Positions 56,522-64,000 of a stretch of DNA of 64,000 nt are shown piece after piece. The DNA comes from Gammaproteobacteria bacterium Ga0077554 (GTDB lineage Bacteria; Pseudomonadota; Gammaproteobacteria; Ga0077554; Ga007554). The notes under the pieces were generated by a model. That model was given only the letters and a program-made list of their open reading frames with translations, did not search any database and was not told the DNA's origin. Both the position numbers and the translations under genes were made by a program. The first letter of the stretch is position 1, and each line of letters begins with the position of its first letter. Location of the stretch: contig LNFF01000019.1 of NCBI GenBank assembly GCA_001464585.1, positions 1 to 64,000 of the forward strand. The letters are read 5' to 3'.

Positions 56522-56923
56522 ATGGGGAATTCTATTGAAACCTCTATTGGCCGGGCCGCCGAAGATCTCGCCTGCCGTTATCTGCAAGACCAGGGGTTAC
56601 ATTTGCTGGAGCGCAATTACCGCTGCAAACGCGGGGAAATTGACCTGGTGATGCGTGACGCCAGCAGCGTAGTTTTTGTGGAAGTACGTTACCGGCGCAA
56701 CATCCGTTTCGGCAGCGGCGCAGAAAGTGTGAACCGTTACAAGCAAGCCAAATTAATCGCCACTGCGTTACACTATTTACAATCAAACAAAGCAGCGGCA
56801 AAATCCCCAGCACGCTTTGATGTGATTTCTATCACTTTACAGGGCATGCCCGGACATATACAGAGCGGGCCTGGACATAATGAAATTCAGTGGATAAAAA
56901 ACGCCTTCGACGCCGCTCCCTGA
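56522..56923 (+). CDS. yraN: YraN family (UPF0102) endonuclease-like protein
   Basis: A 133-residue protein with the restriction-endonuclease-like fold: IGRAAEDLACRYLQDQGLHL, LERNYRCKRGEIDLVMRD and VVFVEVRYRRNIRFGSGAES. In this family the acidic residues of GEIDLV and VEV form the putative catalytic centre. The usual EVK lysine is arginine here (EVRYR), which occurs in members. Its function is not settled; a role in DNA processing has been suggested. It lies between lpoA and dolP; diaA, usual at this point in Escherichia coli, is missing. Confidence 0.92.
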   Translation: MGNSIETSIGRAAEDLACRYLQDQGLHLLERNYRCKRGEIDLVMRDASSVVFVEVRYRRNIRFGSGAESVNRYKQAKLIATALHYLQSNKAAAKSPARFDVISITLQGMPGHIQSGPGHNEIQWIKNAFDAAP

Positions 56924-56960
56924 AAGTGGCAAACCTAACCCAATACTGTTCGGTTTAGCC

Positions 56961-57026
56961 GTTCGTGGTGAGCCTGTCGAACCACCCGCCTCTCATCCTG
57001 AGCCCTTCGACGGGCTCAGGGCGAAC
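56961..57026 (+). repeat. dispersed palindromic repeat, copy 2, between yraN and dolP
   Basis: The unit GTTCG...TGAGCCTGTCGAACC (56961-56983) is followed by CACCCGCCTCTCATCCTGAG and the complementary arm TTCGACGGGCTCAGGGCGAA (57006-57025). It matches the copy at 2773-2842 (minus strand) along both arms and most of the spacer. One arm here has substitutions, so it is older or mutating. Confidence 0.85.
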
Positions 57027-57079
57027 GGGGGATGTATAAGCAAAAGTATTACAACCTAACTATTAAGGAGTATTAAAAC

Positions 57080-57661
57080 GTGGACAAGAAAATTTCATTA
57101 TTACTTATCAGCGGATGTATAACGGTTGCTTTGTTACAAGGCTGCGCTGGCGTACTGGTCGCAGGTGGCGCAGCCGGTGCGTCCATGGCGGGAGATCGCC
57201 GCACCGCGGGCACTTTCGTAGAAGATCAGTCCATTGAAATCAAAGCTATCAATTCAATATTTGGCGACAAGGAACTGGCCGACAAAGCGCGCATTAATGC
57301 CACTGCGTATAATGGCCTCCTATTGCTTACCGGGCAAACCCCCACAGAAGAATTACGCGACCGCGCCGTGAACCGGGTTACCGACATCGCAAAAGTCCGT
57401 CGCGTACATAATGAAATCACCATCGGCGAACCCATTGCATTTCAGATTACTACCAAAGACAGTTGGATTACTACGCGCGTTAAAAGCACCTTGCTCGGCA
57501 CAAAAAATATCGCTGCCAATCACATCAAAGTCGTCACAGACAGCGGCGTGGTGTATTTGATGGGGTTGGTAACACACGCCGAAGCCGGCACCGCCAGCGA
57601 TATTGCGAGCAATATTGAAGGTGTACAGCGTGTCATTAAAATCTTTGAGTATATTGATTAA
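57080..57661 (+). CDS. dolP: dual BON-domain outer-membrane lipoprotein DolP (YraP)
   Basis: The 193-residue lipoprotein (lipobox LLQGC, Cys22) has two BON domains at about 45-115 (VEDQSIEIKAINSIFGDKEL, LLTGQTPTEELRDRAVNRVT, KVRRVHNEITIG) and 120-190 (ITTRVKSTLLGTKNIAANHI, VYLMGLVTHAEAGTASDIAS). This matches DolP, which binds anionic lipids at the division septum and supports outer-membrane integrity and BAM function. AAGGAG precedes the start. It follows yraN after about 155 bases containing a palindromic repeat and is itself followed by the FAD dehydrogenase gene after four bases. Confidence 0.93.
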   Translation: MDKKISLLLISGCITVALLQGCAGVLVAGGAAGASMAGDRRTAGTFVEDQSIEIKAINSIFGDKELADKARINATAYNGLLLLTGQTPTEELRDRAVNRVTDIAKVRRVHNEITIGEPIAFQITTKDSWITTRVKSTLLGTKNIAANHIKVVTDSGVVYLMGLVTHAEAGTASDIASNIEGVQRVIKIFEYID

Positions 57662-57665
57662 AATT

Positions 57666-59057
57666 ATGATACCGCCCACCTTCCAACACCAGCTTGGCGC
57701 CATCGTTGGATCAGAGGGTGTGCTGAGCGAGATCGCAGATTGCTGGCCTTACGGTTATGATAATAGCCGCCGTCATGCGCCACCCGAGTTAGTGGCATTC
57801 GCCACCACACATACCCAGGTGCGTGACATTGTGCTGCTATGCAATGAGTATAATGTCGCGCTGGTGGCACGCGGTCGTGGCACCGGCACCACCGGAGCAA
57901 CGGTGCCGCTGCACGGCGGCGTGGTCTTGTCATTGGAACGCATGAACCGCATCATTAGCGTTGACCCTGACAATCGCGTGATCGTCGTCGAGCCTGGCGT
58001 CACTAATCAGGAAGTGCAGGATGCCGCAGGAAAGCATGGCTTTTTCTGGCCACCCGACCCCACCAGCGCCGCCTATTGCACCGTGGGTGGAAACCTTGCC
58101 TATAATTCTGCGGGGCCACGCGCCGTAAAATACGGTACGCCGCGTGAAAACACCCTGGGGTTACGCGCCGTCACAGGCGCAGGCGACGAAGTGCGTCTGG
58201 GCGTCTACACCACCAAAGGCGTGGTGGGTTATGACTTGACCCGTCTGGTGATTGGCTCGGAAGGCACTCTTGCCATCATTACCGAAGCCACCCTCAAACT
58301 GACGCCTTTACCCGAAGCCAAACGTACTTTACGCGCCATTTATAGCACCATGCGTGCGGCTGCCAGCGCGGTTTCACGCATCATGGCGCAACCGATGACG
58401 CCCTGCGCCCTGGAGTTCATTGATGGCCGCGCCATAGAAATGATCCGCAACTATTCCAAGGCTGATTTACCCATTGGCGCGGGCGCATTGTTAATGATTG
58501 AGGTAGACGGCGCCCAGGTCGCGATGGATGAAGCGGTAGCCGCCATCACGCGTGCTGCGCAAGGTGATGGTCTGTTGGACATTCAAGTTGCACGTACCCC
58601 GCAAGAGGTTAATGACATGTGGGCTACCCGCAAAGCGTTATCCCCGGCATTACGCACCATTGCGCCGAAAAAAATTAACGAAGATATTGTGGTTCCAGTA
58701 TCAAGAATGCCGGAATTGATTGATGGGCTGGAGCTGTTGTCGCAAGAGTTTGATATTACCATCGTCAACTTTGGACATGCGGGCAATGGCAATATTCACG
58801 TTAATTTGCTGGTAGACCCGGAAAATGCGCCGCAAATGCACCGTGCCGAACAATGCCTGGACAGAATGTTCAGCCTGGTATTGCAGTTAAATGGCACGTT
58901 ATCAGGCGAGCATGGCGTGGGTATTGAGAAGCGCGACTTCATTGACCGGGAAATTGACCCCACCACCCTGAAACTCATGCGGCAAATTAAAGCGCAGTTT
59001 GATCCGAAGGGGATATTGAATCCAGACAAGATGTTTCCGCCACACAGGGATGTGTAA
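57666..59057 (+). CDS. GlcD-like FAD-binding 2-hydroxyacid dehydrogenase
   Basis: The 463-residue flavoprotein has an N-terminal PCMH FAD-binding domain (VALVARGRGTGTTGATVPLH, VVEPGVTNQEVQDAAGKHGF, CTVGGNLAYNSAGPRAVKYG, GTLAIITEATLKLTPLPEAK) and the FAD-oxidase C-terminal domain with FGHAGNGNIHVNLLVDPENA and LSGEHGVGIEKR. It resembles GlcD and D-lactate dehydrogenases that oxidise D-2-hydroxyacids and pass electrons to quinone. No glcE/glcF genes are present. I start at ATG 57666, four bases after dolP. The last residues (HRDV) are encoded by a dispersed repeat that starts at 59037. Confidence 0.87.
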   Translation: MIPPTFQHQLGAIVGSEGVLSEIADCWPYGYDNSRRHAPPELVAFATTHTQVRDIVLLCNEYNVALVARGRGTGTTGATVPLHGGVVLSLERMNRIISVDPDNRVIVVEPGVTNQEVQDAAGKHGFFWPPDPTSAAYCTVGGNLAYNSAGPRAVKYGTPRENTLGLRAVTGAGDEVRLGVYTTKGVVGYDLTRLVIGSEGTLAIITEATLKLTPLPEAKRTLRAIYSTMRAAASAVSRIMAQPMTPCALEFIDGRAIEMIRNYSKADLPIGAGALLMIEVDGAQVAMDEAVAAITRAAQGDGLLDIQVARTPQEVNDMWATRKALSPALRTIAPKKINEDIVVPVSRMPELIDGLELLSQEFDITIVNFGHAGNGNIHVNLLVDPENAPQMHRAEQCLDRMFSLVLQLNGTLSGEHGVGIEKRDFIDREIDPTTLKLMRQIKAQFDPKGILNPDKMFPPHRDV

Positions 59058-59170
59058 GTGTCGTGGGAGGCAGGAGCCGTGAACGACCGCTGCACAGGGA
59101 AGAGCGATAGCGAAGGGTTCTGTAAGTGTCGCCAGAGGCAGGAAGCCGGAAGCGACCGCTGGTCTAAAGA
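59037..59170. repeat. dispersed repeat cluster overlapping the 3' end of the FAD dehydrogenase
   Basis: Two diverged units begin near 59056 (TGTAAGTGTCGTGGGAGGCA) and 59120 (TGTAAGTGTCGCCAGAGGCA). The flanking CCGCCACACAGGGATGTG is shared with the proC 3' end at 62109. The first part encodes the last codons of the dehydrogenase. Confidence 0.75.
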
Positions 59171-59192
59171 CTCCATAAACCTGAAAAATCCA

Positions 59193-61142
59193 TTACGCCG
59201 CCGCGACCGGGGTGCGCAATGCCTTGTCGATGGCATTCAGATCTTTAAGCTGCACTTCCAGCGCCGCCTTATGCCCTTCTATTTCTTTAAGCTTGGTTTC
59301 CAGGCTGTCTTTTGAATCATTAATTTTATTCAACGTTTCCAGTTGCTGCTCTAACTGCTGTTTGCTTTCATTAACCTGTTTGATCAGTGGTTGCATGATT
59401 TCTTTCAGCCAGTTATCGACATCCTGATTAGCCTTGGAAACTATCACACGCGCATGGCTGCCCAGCGAGATAAAAAATTTCTTAACGACAAAGCTTTGCT
59501 CTGTCATGGTCGTGACGGGGCTGTTACGGAACTTCTCGGCTTCTTCATAAAGTTTGTAAAATTCATCGGTGTATTTCTTTACCGAAAACATCTTGGGTGT
59601 CGTGCCAAGTGGCGCGCCATCTTCCTGAAATTTTGCATAGATGGCCTGCACTACCGCATAGGTTTGATCCGCCTGCCTGGCTACGACCTGCATGGTGTCG
59701 CGCATGTTATCAAAAAACACTTGCATGCCTTTTTTCAAGCCACCGGTACTCCAGCTACCTTCCATATCTTTACGTGATGCCGCAATCATTTTGTCGAAAG
59801 CGGTCAGGTTCAGCGCATCCATAATAACCTTGGCCTGCTGTGCCAAAACACGGCGGCTGGATTGGAAATGCTCGGTTTTTTTATTAAATGCAGCCTGTTT
59901 TTCGCGGGTTTTACGCACTAAATGTTGCAGCACGTCGGCGTTGGTGCTATCCAGGCCGCGCAGTTCATCAAGCTGTTTCTGCACGCCGTGAATCCGCACT
60001 TGCAGTGTATCGCGTGTGTCTTCAATAATAGCGCCAGCTTTCTCCAGGACATTGTTATTTATAATCGTCTGTTTCGCGGGCACAACATTATCTGACAAAA
60101 ACCGTTCCAGCGTGGGTAGACGGCTGCGCTCCAGCAATTCAGGGTCTTGACGGATTTTGGCCAACAAACCTTTTTGTGCCGAAACAGGAAATACGCTGGT
60201 AGGCTCTATGCCCAGCATGCGGGCCGTTTCTTTGCACTGCGACTCAATGGTGGCGTCAATTTGTCCCTGGTTTTTGATTTCATCCCACAGGGTATCAATT
60301 TTGTTGAGGGTAGCCACCAAGCCTATGCCCGACTCGCCACGGCAACTTCTAATATGATTTTGCCACATATCCAGGTCACTGCGCGTGACGCCGGTATCGG
60401 CTGCCAGCACAAATAAAACCGCCTGGGCATTGGGTAACATGTTCAAAGTCAGTTCGGGCTCACTGCCCAGCGCATTCAGGCCCGGGGTATCAAGAATCAC
60501 TAACCCCTGTTTCAATAAGGGGTGTGGAAAACTGATCATGGCATGACGCCATTGGGGGATTTCTACAGTATCTGGGGTCGGCTGTTTTTGCCCACCCTTT
60601 CCACCGGAGCCACCTGGCTCATCAACATATAATGCCAGGCGTTTTGCTTCGGCCACCGCTACCTGCTTGACCTTCACCACTTGCTGCATGGCTTCGGCCA
60701 TCTGGTCGGGTGAATTTATATCAAGCGAAAAAGTTGTCCAGCGTGATGGGTCACGCTTAAGATCGGCAATGCTGCTGTCTTCCAGACGGGTTTCAATGGG
60801 CAGCAAGCGGATATACGCCGTATCTTCCTGTTCATCGTAAAACAATTCTGTGGGGCACATGGTGGTTCTGCCCGCATCCGAGGGCAGCAAGCGGCGTTTG
60901 TAATCAGCGAAGAAAATAGAGTTGATCAACTCGGTTTTACCACGCGAAAATTCCGCCACAAACGCGATGGTCAAGCGATCAACACGCAATGTTTCAACAG
61001 CATCATAGAGGCGCAGGGTAATTTCCGAGCTACCTAATTGCTGTTTATCCAGCCATTCCTGGAGACGCCGTATGGTCTGGGCAATGTCGACCTTCCATTG
61101 ATCGAAGGCACGCATTTGTTGTTTGAAACGATCTTCTTCCAT
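59193..61142 (-). CDS. bacterial dynamin-like GTPase
   Basis: The 649-residue protein has a dynamin-family GTPase domain: P-loop AEFSRGKTELINS at residues 63-75 (the first Gly of GxxxxGKT is Ala), LPSDAGRTTMCPTEL (switch region), G3 VILDTPGLNALG (Asp218) and G4 ATLNKIDTLWDEI (Asn280). A Gly-rich insert GGSGGKGGQ sits at 177-185. The C-terminal half is helical, ending in a long coiled coil (KQQLEQQLETLNKINDSKDS). It is expected to bind or remodel membranes. Start chosen at ATG 61142; further upstream residues look non-coding. It stands alone, with no partner dynamin gene; many bacterial dynamins occur in pairs. Confidence 0.88.
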   Translation of the reverse strand: MEEDRFKQQMRAFDQWKVDIAQTIRRLQEWLDKQQLGSSEITLRLYDAVETLRVDRLTIAFVAEFSRGKTELINSIFFADYKRRLLPSDAGRTTMCPTELFYDEQEDTAYIRLLPIETRLEDSSIADLKRDPSRWTTFSLDINSPDQMAEAMQQVVKVKQVAVAEAKRLALYVDEPGGSGGKGGQKQPTPDTVEIPQWRHAMISFPHPLLKQGLVILDTPGLNALGSEPELTLNMLPNAQAVLFVLAADTGVTRSDLDMWQNHIRSCRGESGIGLVATLNKIDTLWDEIKNQGQIDATIESQCKETARMLGIEPTSVFPVSAQKGLLAKIRQDPELLERSRLPTLERFLSDNVVPAKQTIINNNVLEKAGAIIEDTRDTLQVRIHGVQKQLDELRGLDSTNADVLQHLVRKTREKQAAFNKKTEHFQSSRRVLAQQAKVIMDALNLTAFDKMIAASRKDMEGSWSTGGLKKGMQVFFDNMRDTMQVVARQADQTYAVVQAIYAKFQEDGAPLGTTPKMFSVKKYTDEFYKLYEEAEKFRNSPVTTMTEQSFVVKKFFISLGSHARVIVSKANQDVDNWLKEIMQPLIKQVNESKQQLEQQLETLNKINDSKDSLETKLKEIEGHKAALEVQLKDLNAIDKALRTPVAAA

Positions 61143-61242
61143 GCCCCTACTCACTGCCTGTGAACATTGTGGTTCCCATTGTGCGCTAAACTTGCTTCGC
61201 AGCCCCAATCGGGTTATCGGTCGTTTTCCTCAAGGCTTTAGC

Positions 61243-61405
61243 TTAGGGCCTGTTCGAAAATCACTTGGACATTTGACTCGCCGGTCTTGGGCGCGCTGCG
61301 TTGTTGCAAACCGCTTGTGTGGCTTGCCACACGGCGCACTTCGCGCCTAGCATCGCATCCCAATCCAGCGGCCAAATGTCCAAGTGATTTCCTCACAGGC
61401 CCTAA
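61243..61405. mobile_element. MITE-like element, 163 bases, with 33-base inverted ends
   Basis: The ends TTAGGGCCTGTTCGAAAATC (from 61243) and the complement ending in GGCCCTAA at 61405 are imperfect inverted repeats of about 33 bases. CACTTGGACATTTG matches exactly on the inner side, while the outer part has mismatches and a one-base shift. The interior (GCGCTGCGTTGTTGCAAACC) codes for nothing evident. It is flanked by TTAG/TAAA and is a plausible non-autonomous transposon. Confidence 0.7.
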
Positions 61406-61522
61406 ACACTCGATTCAGCCTGCCGTGGCTCAATACATAGCGGCACGCTGCCCAAATACTGAATGTATGAAATACTTTCCTGCCGTTCGTGCTGAGCGCG
61501 TGTTCATGTTGATGGGAGGCGC

Positions 61523-62101
61523 TTATCCCAATCCTCGCCCTATATCTGTCAAGGGTGCCACTACCAGAATTTTCATCAGGTGAAAAATAAGTAATAATGC
61601 TATTGGTGTAAGATCAAACCCGGAGATGGTGGGAATAATGCGGCGCAAAGGTGCCAGCAGGGGTTCATTTAACGCATGCAGCGGCCCATTAAGCGGGTTT
61701 GGGGTGCGCGGCCCAACCCAGCTTAGAATGACCTGCAATATAATGGTGATGGTATAGATGCTGATCATCAATTCAACAAAATCCGCCAGCGCCAACATCA
61801 ACAATCCCGCTACTGAAGGGGACTGGGCCGCAATCATATGAATGAGCCAGACCTTGGTCACTTGCAGGATAAGTACTACAATTACCGAGGCGGTATCAAT
61901 TCCGCCTACGCCTGGTACGATACGCCGTAAAGGAATAATCACCGGGTTGGTGACTTTGACTAAAAACTGGCTCACTGGATTGCGAAAATCTGCGCGCGCC
62001 CATTGTAATAATAGACGTAATACTACTGCGCCAATAAACAGGTCAAATAATGTTTTTATCACAAAAACCCCGGAGGCCGACAGATAGGGATTATCGATCA
62101 T
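61523..62101 (-). CDS. yggT: YggT-family membrane protein
   Basis: A 192-residue membrane protein made of two repeats of the YGGT domain. The first has VFVIKTLFDLFIGAVVLRLL, RADFRNPVSQFLVKVTNPVI and PLRRIVPG; the second has ISIYTITIILQVILSWVGPR, TPNPLNGPLHALNEPLLAPL and RRIIPTISGFDLTPIALLLI. Family members are related to YlmG/CCB3, needed for correct division or cytochrome assembly in other lineages. It follows proC with a one-base overlap on the same strand, in the usual yggS-proC-yggT order. Confidence 0.92.
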   Translation of the reverse strand: MIDNPYLSASGVFVIKTLFDLFIGAVVLRLLLQWARADFRNPVSQFLVKVTNPVIIPLRRIVPGVGGIDTASVIVVLILQVTKVWLIHMIAAQSPSVAGLLMLALADFVELMISIYTITIILQVILSWVGPRTPNPLNGPLHALNEPLLAPLRRIIPTISGFDLTPIALLLIFHLMKILVVAPLTDIGRGLG

Positions 62102-63000
62102 TATTGATCTCCCGCCACACAGGGATGTGCAAGTGTCGCGGGAGAGCGTAGCGAGGGGTCCAGGATGCCGGGAGCGACCAATAGTTCAGCCAGCTCTGTG
62201 GAGCGGCGATGGGCAGCAAGTAGCGCCGCACAGAATAATTCCTCGGTATTCCCTTCCTGCAATACTTTAATCGCCTGTTCGGTGGTGCCGCCTGGCGAAG
62301 TGACGCGCATGCGTAGCGCGGCCGTGCTTTCACTGCTCTCCAGCGCTATTTTGGCGGCGCCGTAAGCGGTTTGCAGTGTTAACAGGTGGGCAGTCTCGGC
62401 AGGCAATCCCAAGTCAACTGCGGCCTTCTCAAGAGCTTCCATCACCAGAAAGAAGTACGCGGGGCCACTCCCCGACAGCGCCGTCACAATATCCATCTGT
62501 GCTTCATCGTCTACCCATACCGCCAAGCCTACTGCACGCATTATCGATTCTGCAAGGTTGTGCTGCAGCTTTGTAACCTGGGGATTGGCATATAACGCTG
62601 TGGCGCCACTGCCGACCATAGCCGGGGTATTGGGCATGGCGCGTACGATGGCATGATGCCCGCCTAACCACGCATTCAGGGTTGGCTCACGAATGCCTGC
62701 GGCAATGGATATGATCAGTGGTTTTTTTTTCTGTAGGGCCGGCGCTACATCTTCGGCAGCGATTTTGAGAATTTGTGGTTTCACAGCAAAAATCACTACG
62801 TCAGCATGTGCAATAGCCTCTTGATTCTCACCGGTAGTGTGAATTAAAAAAGCCTGCTGCAAAGCATCACGCTGGGCAGCATGCGGATCAGAAACCCAGA
62901 TATTACGCGCCTGATAACCGTCGGCAATTAAACCGCCGATCAGGCTGCGCGCCATGTTACCGCCGCCCACAAAAGCTATTTTATTGTTTTTCATAAGCAC
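62101..63000 (-). CDS. proC: pyrroline-5-carboxylate reductase
   Basis: ProC makes L-proline from pyrroline-5-carboxylate with NAD(P)H. The 299-residue protein has the N-terminal dinucleotide-binding motif KIAFVGGGNMARSLIGGLIA, VIFAVKPQILKIAAEDVAP, AIVRAMPNTPAMVGSGATAL and the C-terminal helix bundle with ALSGSGPAYFFLVMEALEKA and RVTSPGGTTEQAIKVL, all standard. Escherichia coli ProC has 269 residues; here about 25 extra C-terminal residues (PSLRSPATLAHPCVAGDQ) are encoded by a dispersed repeat (62107-62180) read on the opposite strand to its copy at 59037. The original stop was presumably lost. The extension probably does not touch the active site. Confidence 0.93.
   Translation of the reverse strand: MLMKNNKIAFVGGGNMARSLIGGLIADGYQARNIWVSDPHAAQRDALQQAFLIHTTGENQEAIAHADVVIFAVKPQILKIAAEDVAPALQKKKPLIISIAAGIREPTLNAWLGGHHAIVRAMPNTPAMVGSGATALYANPQVTKLQHNLAESIMRAVGLAVWVDDEAQMDIVTALSGSGPAYFFLVMEALEKAAVDLGLPAETAHLLTLQTAYGAAKIALESSESTAALRMRVTSPGGTTEQAIKVLQEGNTEELFCAALLAAHRRSTELAELLVAPGILDPSLRSPATLAHPCVAGDQ
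62107..62180. repeat. dispersed repeat at the 3' end of proC
   Basis: CGCCACACAGGGATGTGCAA (from 62113) and the following GTGTCGCGGGAG recur at 59037-59066. GGGAGAGCGTAGCGAGGGG recurs at about 35419. The repeat forms the last 25 or so codons of proC on the minus strand. Confidence 0.75.
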
Positions 63001-63085
63001 CCTTGTATTAGTCGCGTAATATAGTGGAAAAGGCGCCGTTATACCAGCATGTCATGGACAACGTAGCCCGATTCGGAGGCGCCGC

Positions 63086-63871
63086 TTACGTTCTCTCACC
63101 AAAAATCGCACTCCCGATGCGCACCAGCGTTGCGCCTTCGGCGATCGCGGCATCCATATCATTGGACATGCCCATGGAGAGTGTATCAAGACCAAAACCG
63201 TCCCGGTTCAACTGTTCAAAAGCTTCACGCGCCACGCTAAAGGCATGGCGCTGATCGGCAAAATCCCGCCTGGGCGCAGGAATCGCCATCAAACCGCGCA
63301 GCTTAATATGAGGCAGCGCGGCAACACTACTAGCCAATCTCTGCAAGGCCGCACGATCATGCACATCCACACCAGCCTTTTGCGCCTCACCGCCCACCTT
63401 GACTTGCAGACAGATATTCAGCGGCGGCAATGATGGGGAACGCTGCGCACTTAACCGCTGCGCAATAAGCTCACGATCTATGCTGTGCACCCAGGCAAAA
63501 TGCTGCGCGATCTGCCTGGTTTTATTGGATTGCAGCGGCCCGATGAAATGCCATTCTATGCCTTGGCCATGATCTATGCCGCCCTGGCTGTGCAATGCTT
63601 CAATCTTGGGCAACGCTTCCTGTAAATAACTTTCACCAAAAAGCATTTGCCCTTCTTCGTGCGCCGCGCGAATCGCCGACACTGGACAGGCCTTGCTCAC
63701 TGCCAGCAATGCCACTTCGCCGGGCAGGATGCCCAAGTGCGGTGAGCGCAGGGATGCGCAAGAACCGCCACCCCACGCCCGGCCATAACGCTGCTCAGCC
63801 TGGGCGATGCGCTGCCTCACCGCCAACAGCCGCGCACGAATAGATTCTCTATCAGAACCTGGGGTATCCAT
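63086..63871 (-). CDS. yggS: YggS-family pyridoxal-phosphate homeostasis protein
   Basis: The 261-residue protein has the PLP-binding barrel fold of alanine racemase. Lys60 in ALLAVSKACPVSAIRAAHEE binds PLP. Other motifs are LFGESYLQEALPKIEAL, WHFIGPLQSNKTRQIAQHF, VHSIDRELIAQRLSAQR, LRGLMAIPAP and LSMGMSNDMDAAIAEGATLV with the phosphate-binding RIGSAIFG. It buffers free PLP and affects amino-acid homeostasis. It is longer than the usual 230-240 residues because of an insert after residue 30 (RAWGGGSCASLRSPHLG), part of which may come from a repeat. proC follows after about 85 bases. The 129 bases upstream hold the promoter only. Confidence 0.93.
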   Translation of the reverse strand: MDTPGSDRESIRARLLAVRQRIAQAEQRYGRAWGGGSCASLRSPHLGILPGEVALLAVSKACPVSAIRAAHEEGQMLFGESYLQEALPKIEALHSQGGIDHGQGIEWHFIGPLQSNKTRQIAQHFAWVHSIDRELIAQRLSAQRSPSLPPLNICLQVKVGGEAQKAGVDVHDRAALQRLASSVAALPHIKLRGLMAIPAPRRDFADQRHAFSVAREAFEQLNRDGFGLDTLSMGMSNDMDAAIAEGATLVRIGSAIFGERT

Positions 63872-64000
63872 TTTCCAGACACTCGTGTTTTACAGATTTT
63901 GTATTGTGTAGAGCCGTCCGGCTGAAGATAGCTATTTTACGCGAAATACTCATCTTTAATACTCGCACATCATTCAAAAAATCACGCCCCCTGCCGCTAA

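Overview
The window looks like chromosomal DNA of a gammaproteobacterium with roughly balanced base composition. The evidence is three conserved neighbourhoods: tig-clpP-clpX-lon, then hupB-tRNA-Val-tRNA-Asp-ppiD next to fabI; rsmI | lpoA-yraN-dolP (LpoA is a gammaproteobacterial protein); and yggS-proC-yggT. A single-domain QueF and a NdvB-type cyclic glucan synthase argue against an enteric bacterium. The genus cannot be fixed from the sequence alone.

Layout. 0.2-8.2 kb: a YgiD-type dioxygenase, a tandem CDGSH protein and an AcrAB-OprM-type RND efflux operon. A divergent TetR repressor lies next to it, with a palindrome exactly between the -35 and -10 boxes of the pump promoter. 8.2-13.7 kb: the yejABEF peptide importer. 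14-17.5 kb: fabI, ppiD, two tRNAs and hupB. 17.5-24 kb: a block that separates hupB from lon, carrying decayed IS200-like copies at both edges. Inside are an IS1182-type transposase relic, a yqjD/E/K-like envelope cluster with a 25-residue membrane peptide, tRNA-Asn, hslO, queF and a sugar kinase. 24-30.4 kb: lon, clpX, clpP, tig and tRNA-Leu, the ATP-dependent proteolysis and folding locus.

30.7-49.6 kb is an accessory, stress-flavoured region with long spacers. It holds a PsiE-like protein, two CsbD paralogues, a VOC protein, a frameshifted DUF1697 gene ending in an attC-like integron cassette site, a SYLF protein, a GNAT enzyme, a WHy/LEA lipoprotein and a 2989-residue cyclic beta-1,2-glucan synthase homologue. 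It continues with an SPW membrane protein, two DUF4398 lipoproteins (one with a coiled coil and an OmpA domain) and a ferritin-like protein. Together these suggest osmotic, envelope and iron/oxidative stress tolerance, but that is inferred from family membership.

49.6-53.5 kb: a Crp/Fnr regulator, a GAF-domain protein, a SoxB/5'-nucleotidase-like enzyme without a signal peptide and a YebC-type protein. 53.6-59 kb: a lipoprotein, rsmI, a short lpoA, yraN, dolP (diaA is absent from its usual place) and a GlcD-like FAD dehydrogenase. 59-64 kb: a dynamin-like GTPase, a MITE-like element, yggT, proC and yggS.

No CRISPR array, prophage or clearly new multigene defence system was seen. The most unusual features are non-coding: several dispersed palindromic repeats, some of which have become part of coding sequences, and the attC-like site.
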